Origin: Myxococcus hansupus
Lineage (GTDB): Bacteria > Myxococcota > Myxococcia > Myxococcales > Myxococcaceae
Direction: 5' to 3'
NCBI RefSeq assembly: GCF_000280925.3
Contig: NZ_CP012109.1
Span: 6,468,501 to 6,532,500 of the forward strand
DNA: 64,000 nt
In this document: positions 43,454 through 51,189 of the stretch, piece by piece
Numbering within the stretch: position 1 is the first letter of the stretch
Layout: each line of letters opens with the position of its first letter
Notes under the pieces: generated by a model
What the model saw: only the letters and a program-made list of their open reading frames with translations
What the model was told of the DNA's origin: nothing
The model's database searches: none
Program-made: the position numbers and the translations under genes

Positions 43454-43914
43454 GAGCTCCTCCTGCTTCGCGGCGTGCTCCCGCTTCGCCACCACGGCGG
43501 CGGAACCCGCTGCGAGCTTCTTGGACGGCGAGGCGGAAGGGCGCGCGGAGGGTTCATCGTCGAGCGCCTCGCAGAGCGCGTCCGCAAAGCCATCCCCGGT
43601 GCCAAGGTCGCAGGACCTGGCCCGGTGGAACACGAGACTGGCCGCCCCACGCGAAGACGGGACGGGCGGGACGCTCGGTCATGGGTGTGGCTTTGCGGCG
43701 CATCATTGTCGAAACGATGGGCCACTATTGGCACTCCGTCAATAAGGGATAACCGGAGCCTCCGGGAACCCCATGGCCAGGGTCGCGCCACTGAACAGAC
43801 CTGGGCCATGCCGCATCGCGACACCCGCCACCCAACGCACATGGCGCGACAGACGGCTGTCTTCAGCCGAGCGGCCGCCGTGACAGCCAACCTCGCCTCG
43901 TTCGAGCGCCGCCG
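43454..43914. other. intergenic region upstream of the RoxA-type gene
   Basis: This 461-base stretch separates two minus-strand genes. On the minus strand near 43737-43760 it reads TTATTGACGGAGTGCC, which contains a good -35-like TTGACG, but no matching -10 was seen at normal spacing. No supported gene is present. The promoter and long leader of the cytochrome gene probably lie here. Confidence 0.4.
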
Positions 43915-44820
43915 TCAGGTCGGCCGGTGGCGGCCGCCACGCAACGCTGCCGGGGTCGTGCCGTAGCGCGCACCGAAGCAGCGGGTGAGATGGCTCTGGT
44001 CCGCGAAGCCCGTGGCCATCGCGATGCTCAAGATGGAGCCGTCGGTGGACACCAGGAGCTCGCGGGCACGCTCCAGGCGCCGCTCTCGCAGCCAGGCATG
44101 CGGAGCAAGGCCGAAGGTCGCCCGGAAGGTGCGCGAGAAATGGTGCTCACCCAAGCGCACCAGCGCCGCGAGGTGCTCGACGCGCACCGGCCGGTCGAGC
44201 CGCGCCTCGACGTAATCCAGCAGCGCCCGCCGCTCCTCGGGACTGAAGGTCCGGTCGTGTCCGGTGCGCTCGACGTCGACATAGTTGCGCAGCAGGTGGA
44301 GCGCGATGCGCTCGCCGGCGGCCCGGGCCCCCCGCTGTGCCCCGAGCAGGTCGGGCGTGGCGACCTCGCGGTGCAAATCGCATCCCAGTTGGACCAACGA
44401 GGGGTCGGGCGCATACGGAACGGCGCGCGGACGAAGGCGCACCAGGCCCCCCATCGATTCACGGACGACGTCCTCGAGGTAGCCGGGGTGCACCGCGATG
44501 TTGAGCACCTCGACCGCCCCTGACCAGCTCCAGCGCAGCGACATCGCCATCGGGTTGACCAGCACGTCGCCAGGGCCCAGGTCCATCACCTCGACCGAGT
44601 CGTTCATGATTCGACGAATCGACGCATGCCCGTCCAGGCAGAGGAGGATGTGAAAGGTGTCGAGCACCACGCCGGTCATCTGGTGGTGGGCGTCGAACCG
44701 GAAGCCGTGCACGCCAACCTGCGTCGCGGTCGCGGAGGTGCCCTCCAGCCACGCGGAGTAGTTGGCCGTGCTCCGCACCAGGTCATCGAGTCGAACGCTC
44801 GTGTGCGCTGCGGGGGCCAT
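43915..44820 (-). CDS. AraC-family transcriptional regulator
   Basis: A 301-residue protein with an N-terminal AraC-binding-like (cupin) domain (DLGPGDVLVNPMAMSLRW) and a C-terminal double helix-turn-helix: RVEHLAALVRLGEHHFSRTF and ILSIAMATGFADQSHLTRCF, ending with the YGTTPAALR signature. ATG 44820 is the start preferred by alignment of the cupin domain; in-frame codons at 44847 and 44862 are alternatives, and none has a strong ribosome-binding box. It is divergent from an acyl-CoA synthetase gene. Confidence 0.9.
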   Translation of the reverse strand: MAPAAHTSVRLDDLVRSTANYSAWLEGTSATATQVGVHGFRFDAHHQMTGVVLDTFHILLCLDGHASIRRIMNDSVEVMDLGPGDVLVNPMAMSLRWSWSGAVEVLNIAVHPGYLEDVVRESMGGLVRLRPRAVPYAPDPSLVQLGCDLHREVATPDLLGAQRGARAAGERIALHLLRNYVDVERTGHDRTFSPEERRALLDYVEARLDRPVRVEHLAALVRLGEHHFSRTFRATFGLAPHAWLRERRLERARELLVSTDGSILSIAMATGFADQSHLTRCFGARYGTTPAALRGGRHRPT

Positions 44821-45276
44821 GTAACGAAGGCTAGCGCCGAAGCGCATCGCGGGAAACCGCAACCGTGCACCGAGGCATGCTTGCTCGAAGGGACTGCCGC
44901 GCAGCGGACGATGGGCTGTATCGAAACACGCATCTTGGGAGCCGCGCTCCTCGGATGTCTCGGGTTAGCCCGCGTGCATTGAAGAAGCCGACAGCCAAAG
45001 CCCCTCCACCGGGTGCGCCCCTCTGAAGCGCCTCACCTTTCGGCGCGCCCCGTGGCCTTGCTTTCGCGGAATTCCCCCGCGAGGCCTGAGACATTCTCTG
45101 TTTCAACCTCGCCGGTGGCCGCCGTCCCACAGGCGCCTGAGTGAACCCGTGGCGCTGCCGCGACGCGTCGTCCGAATCATTCCATTCGCGCCTCCGAGGC
45201 ATTCAAGACCACCCCGGCTCGCGCCGGTACGGTGCTCAGCAGTTCGGCACTGGCCTCTGACTTCCATCGCAAGCCC
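44821..45276. other. divergent intergenic region, AraC / acyl-CoA synthetase
   Basis: These 456 bases presumably carry the control region of both flanking genes. A 23-codon frame at 44911-44982 (MGCIETRILGAALLGCLGL) looks like the beginning of a lipoprotein signal but stops at once. No hairpin or clear operator was noticed. Nothing else is supported. Confidence 0.4.
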
Positions 45277-46911
45277 ATGGCATCCATCTACGACCTTGGC
45301 CTCGAGAAGAACGACGCGAACTTCGTCCAGTTGACGCCGATGACGTTCCTGGCGCGCGCGGCAACCGTGCACCCCGAGCGCGTGGCCATCATCCACGGCG
45401 CGCTTCGGCAGACCTGGCGCGAGACGTACGCGCGCTGTCGGCGGTTGGCGAGCGCGCTGCGGAAGCGAGGCATCGGCCGGGGCGACACCGTGGCGGCGCT
45501 CATGCCCAACGTGCCGGCGCTCATCGAGGCGCACTTCGGCGTGCCGATGAGCGGCGCGGTGCTGAACGCCCTCAACACCCGCTTCGACGCCCAGAGCATC
45601 GCCTTCATGCTGGCGCATGGCGAAGCCAAGGCGCTGCTCGTCGACCGCGAGCTGGCCGCGGTGGCGAGCGCGGCCGTCGACCGGCTCGGACGCGACATCC
45701 TCGTCATCGACGTGGACGCGCCCGAGCTCGACCTGCCCCCCGCGCCGGGGCTCGGATACGAGACCCTCCTCGCCGAGGGCGACCCCGCGTTCGTCTACGC
45801 CGGCCCGGACGACGAGTGGGACGCCATCTGCCTCAACTACACCTCGGGCACGACGGGCGACCCGAAGGGCGTCGTCTACCACCACCGGGGCGCGTTCCTG
45901 AACGCCACCTCCAACATCCTCGAGTGGGACCTGCCCAAGCACCCCGTGTACTTGTGGACGCTGCCGCTCTTCCACTGCAACGGGTGGTGCTTCGCGTGGA
46001 CCGTCGCCGCGCGCGCGGGGACCAACGTGTGCCTGCGCAAGGTCGACGCGCCCACGTGTTTCGACCTCATCCGCGAACACCGCGTCACCCACTACTGCGG
46101 CGCGCCCATCGTGCACTCGATGCTCATCGCCGCCGCCGCCGCGCACGGCCAGGGCGTCTCCCACCGGGTGTCCGGCATGGTCGCGGGCGCCGCGCCGCCC
46201 GCCGCGATGATTGAAGCCATGGAGCAGCTCGGCATCGACCTCACGCACGTCTACGGCCTCACCGAGGTCTACGGCCCGGCGGCGGTCTGCGAGAAGCATG
46301 AAAGTTGGGACGCGTTGCCAATCTCCGAGCGGGCGCGCCTCAACGCCCGACAAGGCGCGCGCTACCACCTCCAGGAAGCCATCACCGTGCTCGACCCGGC
46401 CACGATGCAGCCGGTGCCCGCCGACGGAGAGACGATGGGCGAGGTGATGTTCCGCGGAAACATCACCATGAAGGGCTACCTCAAGAACCCCACGGCCACC
46501 CGCGCGGCATTCTCGGGCGGCTGGTTCCACACCGGCGACCTCGGCGTGCTGTCGCCGGATGGGTACGTGAAAATCAAGGACCGGAGCAAGGACATCATCA
46601 TCTCCGGCGGCGAGAACATCTCGAGCATCGAAGTCGAAGACGTCCTCTACCGGCACCCCGCCGTCGTCGGCGCCGCGGTGGTCGCGCAGCCCGACCCGAA
46701 GTGGGGCGAGACGCCCTGCGCGTTCATCGAGCTTCGCCCCGGAGCCCAGGCCACCGCCGAGGACATCATCGCCTTCTGCAAGGAACGGCTGTCCGGATTC
46801 AAGGTGCCGCGCGCGGTCGTCTTCGGCCCGCTGCCCCGGACCTCGACCGGGAAGATTCAGAAGTTCGAGCTGCGCGCCCGCGCAGGCTCGTCACGCGCCA
46901 TCGACGGCTGA
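45277..46911 (+). CDS. acyl-CoA synthetase (AMP-binding; DmdB/plant AAE-like)
   Basis: A 544-residue adenylate-forming enzyme. The P-loop-like motif YTSGTTGDPKGV (~190), FHCNGWCFAWTVAARAGT, YGLTEVYGP, the WFHTGDLGVLSPDGY hinge region and the C-terminal catalytic Lys in RTSTGKIQK are all intact. The FHCNGWCF block is typical of the medium-chain/methylmercaptopropionate (DmdB-like) and plant AAE group. It activates a carboxylic acid to its CoA thioester with ATP. An in-frame GTG at 45232 is an alternative start. It is followed after 30 bp by an enoyl-CoA hydratase gene, so the two probably act in one acid-degradation route. Confidence 0.93.
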   Translation: MASIYDLGLEKNDANFVQLTPMTFLARAATVHPERVAIIHGALRQTWRETYARCRRLASALRKRGIGRGDTVAALMPNVPALIEAHFGVPMSGAVLNALNTRFDAQSIAFMLAHGEAKALLVDRELAAVASAAVDRLGRDILVIDVDAPELDLPPAPGLGYETLLAEGDPAFVYAGPDDEWDAICLNYTSGTTGDPKGVVYHHRGAFLNATSNILEWDLPKHPVYLWTLPLFHCNGWCFAWTVAARAGTNVCLRKVDAPTCFDLIREHRVTHYCGAPIVHSMLIAAAAAHGQGVSHRVSGMVAGAAPPAAMIEAMEQLGIDLTHVYGLTEVYGPAAVCEKHESWDALPISERARLNARQGARYHLQEAITVLDPATMQPVPADGETMGEVMFRGNITMKGYLKNPTATRAAFSGGWFHTGDLGVLSPDGYVKIKDRSKDIIISGGENISSIEVEDVLYRHPAVVGAAVVAQPDPKWGETPCAFIELRPGAQATAEDIIAFCKERLSGFKVPRAVVFGPLPRTSTGKIQKFELRARAGSSRAIDG

Positions 46912-46941
46912 AGCCAGCACAACCCAGGGAAGGAGCACCGC

Positions 46942-47721
46942 ATGTCGGAGTTTGGCCTTATCGAAATCACCGAGAAGGACGATGTCTTCACCATTGAAAT
47001 CGCGGGCCTCAACGGAAAGACCCATGCCGGCCTTGCCCGGGTCTTCCGCCGGGCACACGAATCCGATGCCCGGGTCGTGGTCGTCACCGGAAAGGACAAG
47101 TCCTTCCTCGCGCCCGAGAAGTACGAGTTCGAGTGGGTGAAGAAGCTCGGCATCTACAAGGACATGCTGCAAATCTTCAAGGAGGCCGAGGACATCGTCC
47201 GCGATCAGATCAACTGCGAGAAGGTCACCATCGCCAAGGTGTACGCGCCGGGCGCGCACAGCATGGGCGCGTCCATCGCGCTGGCCTGTGACTTCGTCTA
47301 CGCGAGCGAGGACGCCACCTTCAGCGACCCGCACCTCTCCGGCTTCGGCGTCCCCCCGGGCGACGGCGGCGCGCTGCTGTGGCCCACCCGGATTGGTCTG
47401 AGCCGGGCCCGTGAGTTTCTGATGACTGACCGCGCCTGCACGGCGAAGGAGGCCTACGAAATCGGCCTCATCAACAAGGTCGCGCCCGTGGACCAGCTCG
47501 ACGCCGAGGTCGACGCGCTCATCAAGAAACTCCTGTCGTACGACCCGCTCGGTCTGAAGATGACGAAGAAGTGGCTCAACCAGTACCTGCAGCAGAACAT
47601 GAACATCGTCGGCATGGGCTCGCTCTTCGCCGAAGGCATGGTGCTCGCGAGCGGCAACTTCGCGCAGAAGACCGAGGCTTACGGCAAGCAGCTCGAGGCT
47701 GAAGGCAAGCGCAAGGGTTGA
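46942..47721 (+). CDS. enoyl-CoA hydratase/isomerase-family protein
   Basis: A 259-residue crotonase-fold protein. The CoA/oxyanion region VTGKDKSFLAPEKYEF and YAPGAHSMGASIALACDFVY, and SDPHLSGFGVPPGDGG, match the family layout. The two classical catalytic Glu positions are not obvious: the second region has PPGDG where EvGl/ElGl might be expected, so the chemistry may differ from plain hydration. AAGGAG precedes ATG 46942. It is 30 bp after the acyl-CoA synthetase and very likely co-transcribed, acting on its CoA-ester product. Confidence 0.9.
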   Translation: MSEFGLIEITEKDDVFTIEIAGLNGKTHAGLARVFRRAHESDARVVVVTGKDKSFLAPEKYEFEWVKKLGIYKDMLQIFKEAEDIVRDQINCEKVTIAKVYAPGAHSMGASIALACDFVYASEDATFSDPHLSGFGVPPGDGGALLWPTRIGLSRAREFLMTDRACTAKEAYEIGLINKVAPVDQLDAEVDALIKKLLSYDPLGLKMTKKWLNQYLQQNMNIVGMGSLFAEGMVLASGNFAQKTEAYGKQLEAEGKRKG

Positions 47722-47842
47722 GCACCGACGAGGGCTGAAGTCGACAGTTCGAGCGACGCCCTTCCCCTCAGGCGAGCCAACTCAATTCCCGTTTTCTCCG
47801 TGCTAGGGTGCTCTGGCGTTACAGACACCCCTCGGAGGAAAC

Positions 47843-48067
47843 ATGAAGCTGGCGCACATGAAGAAGTTGGCTCCAGGACTCGCACTGCTCGTCGGCATCA
47901 TGGCGGGCTCGGCCTTGTCCATGGTTCCGGGCTCCACGGCGGAGGCTCCTGACGCGCAGGTAGACCAGGCCAGGATGATCTGTTCGCGCAGTTGCAAGCC
48001 GTGCTCCACCCAGTTCGACTGTGGTGACAGAGAAGGCTCCTGCGGAGTCTGGCGCTGTATGCAGTAG
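47843..48067 (+). CDS. small cysteine-rich secreted peptide
   Basis: A 74-residue precursor. GGAGG precedes ATG 47843. Residues ~1-33 form a signal peptide (MKKLAPGLALLVGIMAGSA). The mature ~38 residues contain six cysteines (CX3CX2CX5CX6CX4C, starting ICSRSCKPCSTQFDC), enough for three disulfides. A strong terminator follows 31 bp later, so this is a complete single-gene transcript. No family is recognised. It could be a secreted signal, inhibitor or structural peptide; function cannot be claimed. Confidence 0.78.
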   Translation: MKLAHMKKLAPGLALLVGIMAGSALSMVPGSTAEAPDAQVDQARMICSRSCKPCSTQFDCGDREGSCGVWRCMQ

Positions 48068-48097
48068 CCGAGAACGCCAGAAGGACGCCTCAACGGA

Positions 48098-48123
48098 GCC
48101 TCCGAGTCGAAGCACTCGGAGGC
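48098..48123 (+). terminator. intrinsic terminator of the Cys-rich peptide gene
   Basis: A perfect 10-bp stem GCCTCCGAGT / ACTCGGAGGC with a 6-base loop is followed by TTCTTGTT. It is the most classical rho-independent terminator in the window. Confidence 0.88.
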
Positions 48124-48129
48124 TTCTTG

Positions 48130-48870
48130 TTATCGACTCACCTCGGCGCCTCGCGATTCGAAGACGGCGCCCGTGAGGCCCTGGGTGAAGACCTTCGAGG
48201 GCGGCATGCCGAACATTCCTCGAAACAGCCGGGAGAAATGCGCCGAATCGTAGAAGCCCGCGGCGTGCGCGACCTCGGTGAGGCTTCGGCCCTTGAGCGC
48301 GAGCGAGGTGGCCGCTTCCATCCGATACCAGGCGCGAAACGCACCGATCGGGACACCGACCTGCTCCTTGAACCGGTGTTCGACCAGGGACGTGGAGGCC
48401 CCCACCTGTTGTGACAGCGTCACCGCATCCGCGGGCGCGGCGTCAGGCGTGGAGAGCAGCTCGGCGACGCGTGCGATGCGTGCGTCGACCGACAGTGGAC
48501 TGGGGCCTAGATTCAACGCGTTCTGGAACAGCTCGGACCAGGGCTCCGGCTTTCGCGCGGCCAGGGCGGTTTCGACGGCGGCGCGCAACACGCTGGCGTC
48601 GACCTGGTGGCGAAGCCCCGCGCCCGGCTCCAGGAACAGCATCGCGGCGCGCCCGCCACGGAAGTCGAGCGAGTGCCACTGCCACCCACGCACGAAGGTG
48701 GCCTCATGGTGCTCGACGCGGCCGTCGTCGTCGATGAGGTCGAACGCATCATCCAGCCCCACGAGCACGGCGTTGGCGGCGAACCGGTGCCGCGGCAACT
48801 CGTGGAAGCTGCCGACGTACAGCGCTCTTCCCCCGCCCAGCAACAGGTGGCTCTGCATCTGCAGAATCAT
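48130..48870 (-). CDS. AraC-family transcriptional regulator
   Basis: About 246 residues from ATG 48870. The C-terminal AraC domain is clear: VTLSQQVGASTSLVEHRFKE, then LTEVAHAAGFYDSAHFSRLF and FGMPPSKVF. The N-terminal part is a His-rich cupin-like sensor (GSFHELPRHRFAANAVLVGL). The start is uncertain because the frame stays open beyond 48980 into the divergent synthetase gene; GTG 48894 is another option and no ribosome-binding box stands out. The likely target is the divergent long-chain acyl-CoA synthetase gene 109 bp away. Confidence 0.85.
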   Translation of the reverse strand: MILQMQSHLLLGGGRALYVGSFHELPRHRFAANAVLVGLDDAFDLIDDDGRVEHHEATFVRGWQWHSLDFRGGRAAMLFLEPGAGLRHQVDASVLRAAVETALAARKPEPWSELFQNALNLGPSPLSVDARIARVAELLSTPDAAPADAVTLSQQVGASTSLVEHRFKEQVGVPIGAFRAWYRMEAATSLALKGRSLTEVAHAAGFYDSAHFSRLFRGMFGMPPSKVFTQGLTGAVFESRGAEVSR

Positions 48871-48979
48871 ACAAGCGTCGTCGTGGTGCCGCACGTAGCT
48901 TGCTGCGTTGAGCCTCGCCGCTCCCCTGCTCCCTGCCCCGCCCGTACCGATGACGCTCACTTCGAACAGAGGAGGCCTC

Positions 48980-50836
48980 ATGGCCGATGACCCTTCGTCC
49001 CTGCCCCAGATGATTCTCGACCGGGCGCGCACGTCGCCGCAGCGCGTCGCATTCCGCGTGCGACGAGACGCGGCCTATGTCGACATTCCCTGGTCCGAGG
49101 CGCTCCCGCGGATTCAAGCCATTGCGGCGGGGCTGTTGAGCGCCGGCCCGGTGGATGATGGCGCGTGCATCACCATCGTCGGCAACACCACGATGGCGTC
49201 GTGTCTCGTCGACTTCGCGGCCCTGAGCGTCGGACTCAAGACGGTCCCCGTCTACGCGAGCCTGCTGCCGGAAGAAGTCGGCTACATGCACGTGGACACG
49301 GCGGCACAGCTCGTCGTCGTGGATGACGCGAGTCAACTCGACAAGGTGCGGGCCTTTCGAAAGGGCTTCACGTTCTTCGACCGGCCATATTCCCCCGCCG
49401 AGCTCAGCGCCCGAGCGAAGGTGGTGGTCATCCACCCAGCGGGACTGGCTCCCGCGGACGATTGGGAGAGCCTGGAGAGCGTCGAGGCCAGGGGCCGCGC
49501 CCAACAAGCGACACTGGAGAGCGAGGTGCGCCGGCGGGTCTCCCTGATTCGGCGCGAGCACGTCGCGACCTTCACCTACACCTCCGGCACCACCGGCGCA
49601 CCGAAGGCGGTGATTCAAACCCACGACAACATGCTGGCGATGCTCGAGGACGTCGCCGACGCGGGGCTGATGGATGACGCCGTGCTCGAACACGGCTTGT
49701 TTCTCTTCCTGCCCGCCGCGCACTCCTTCGGACGCATGGTGGAGTTCGCCGGGCCGTTCTTCGGCGCGCCCCTGGTCATGTCCTCGGTGCCCACGCTGGC
49801 GGCGGACCTCCTCGTCGCGCGGCCAGGGTTCTTCCCGGCGGCGCCGCGTGTCTTCGAGAAGATGATGGCGAAAATCACCAGCGCCATCGAAAACGAACAC
49901 GGGCTGAAACGGTGGCTGCTGGACTGGGCCCTGGGTGTGGGCCGACAAGTCGCGGCCCGTGGCGCTGCCGGCGAGTCACTGCCGCTGTTGCTGGCGGCTC
50001 AGCGTGGACTGGCGGACCGCCTCGTGCTGGCGAAGCTGCGCTCACGACTCGGCCTGGACAACGCATCGGTGCTCCTTTCGGGAGCCGCTGCGCTCCGTGA
50101 AGATGTCCAGATGTTCTTCCTCGCCTTGGGGCTGACCGTACTGGAAGCCTACGGACTGACGGAGACGTGCCCAGGGTTGACGGTCAACCGCAGGGACAAC
50201 GTGCGGACCGGGACGGTGGGCAGACCGTTCAAGCGATGCGAGCTCAAGTTGGGACCCGACGGTGAACTGCTCGCTCGCGGGCCGAACATCACCCAGGGCT
50301 ACCTGAATCGCCCAGAGGCCACGGCGGAGGCATTCGATGCGGACGGCTGGTTCCGAACGGGGGATCTCGCCTCCATTGATTCGGAGGGGTTCGTTCGGAT
50401 TGCCGGGCGGAAGAAGGAGCTGCTCAAGACGAGCGGTGGAAAGTACATCGCGCCGCTGAAGATCGAGGCACAGCTCAAGCGACACCCGCTCGTCCAGGAA
50501 GCCGTCGTCGTTGGCGAGGGACGGAACTACTGCACGGCCTTGTTCGCGCTCGATGCGGAGATACTCGTCGAGGTGGCACGGCGCGAGGGCATTCCGGCGG
50601 ACCCAGCCCACCCGCGAATCAACACGGTCCTGCAGACGCTGGTCGCGGAGACGAATACGGGTCTGGCGTCCTTCGAGCGCATCAAGACGTTTCGGGTGTC
50701 GCCCGGTCCCTTCACCGTGGATGGGGGCGAGCTCACGGCGTCACTGAAGGTCAAGCGCCACGCGGTCGTTCGGAAGCATGCGGCGTTGATCGAGTCGATG
50801 TATGAGGCCGTGGATTCGCCGTCCTTGAACGGCTGA
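48980..50836 (+). CDS. long-chain acyl-CoA synthetase (FadD15/FAA1-like)
   Basis: A 618-residue AMP-binding enzyme. Motifs: FTYTSGTTGAPKAVIQTHDN (~205), FLPAAHSFGRMVEF, VLEAYGLTETCPGL, WFRTGDLASIDSEGF and GRKKELLKTSGGKYIAP. This last block and the length place it with the long-chain (FAA1-type) group rather than the DmdB-like enzyme at 45.3 kb. The catalytic C-terminal Lys is in LTASLKVKR. GAGGAGG precedes ATG 48980. It activates fatty acids with ATP and CoA. It is divergent from an AraC regulator. Confidence 0.93.
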   Translation: MADDPSSLPQMILDRARTSPQRVAFRVRRDAAYVDIPWSEALPRIQAIAAGLLSAGPVDDGACITIVGNTTMASCLVDFAALSVGLKTVPVYASLLPEEVGYMHVDTAAQLVVVDDASQLDKVRAFRKGFTFFDRPYSPAELSARAKVVVIHPAGLAPADDWESLESVEARGRAQQATLESEVRRRVSLIRREHVATFTYTSGTTGAPKAVIQTHDNMLAMLEDVADAGLMDDAVLEHGLFLFLPAAHSFGRMVEFAGPFFGAPLVMSSVPTLAADLLVARPGFFPAAPRVFEKMMAKITSAIENEHGLKRWLLDWALGVGRQVAARGAAGESLPLLLAAQRGLADRLVLAKLRSRLGLDNASVLLSGAAALREDVQMFFLALGLTVLEAYGLTETCPGLTVNRRDNVRTGTVGRPFKRCELKLGPDGELLARGPNITQGYLNRPEATAEAFDADGWFRTGDLASIDSEGFVRIAGRKKELLKTSGGKYIAPLKIEAQLKRHPLVQEAVVVGEGRNYCTALFALDAEILVEVARREGIPADPAHPRINTVLQTLVAETNTGLASFERIKTFRVSPGPFTVDGGELTASLKVKRHAVVRKHAALIESMYEAVDSPSLNG

Positions 50837-51189
50837 ACGCCCACGTCGCACGAGGTCCATTGCATTCGAGTCGAGGCGATGGCCACCTGGGTGTCCATTG
50901 CCCCTCGGATGCCCCCGAGTGAGCACCAGCACCGCCGAAAAACAAACAGTCTGGCACCCGCATGCCTCGCGGCACGAAAAGGCATACACGAGGATTCCCC
51001 TTACACAAACCCCGCACATTGACGCCCGACAAACGGACAATCCATACTACCAGTCAAATCCATCAACACGGCCGACCCTGAACCCGTTGCAGGTGTCTGC
51101 CCTCGGACTGGTACCCAAGCACTCTCGCAGTCCTCGTCCGATGTCGAAGCACCGCGAGGCACCCCCGCCTCGCGGCCTTGGAGGCGTGT
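50837..51189. other. intergenic leader region
   Basis: These 353 bases follow the acyl-CoA synthetase and precede the dockerin-ended protein gene. A plausible promoter is at 51019-51048, leaving a 140-base leader. Neither strand shows a convincing gene. Confidence 0.45.
51019..51048 (+). promoter_or_regulatory. candidate sigma-70 promoter
   Basis: TTGACG (51019-51024) and CATACT (51043-51048) are separated by 18 bases and lie in the least GC-rich part of the gap. The -35 matches 5 of 6 and the -10 matches 4 of 6 consensus bases. Confidence 0.45.

Noticed and set aside
44911..44982. 23-codon frame resembling a truncated lipoprotein signal peptide
   Set aside because: It is too short to be a functional protein and has no clear remnant in any frame after its stop.
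45103..46656. 517-codon minus-strand frame across the acyl-CoA synthetase
   Set aside because: It is antisense of a clear adenylate-forming enzyme with all motifs intact, and no domain is recognisable.
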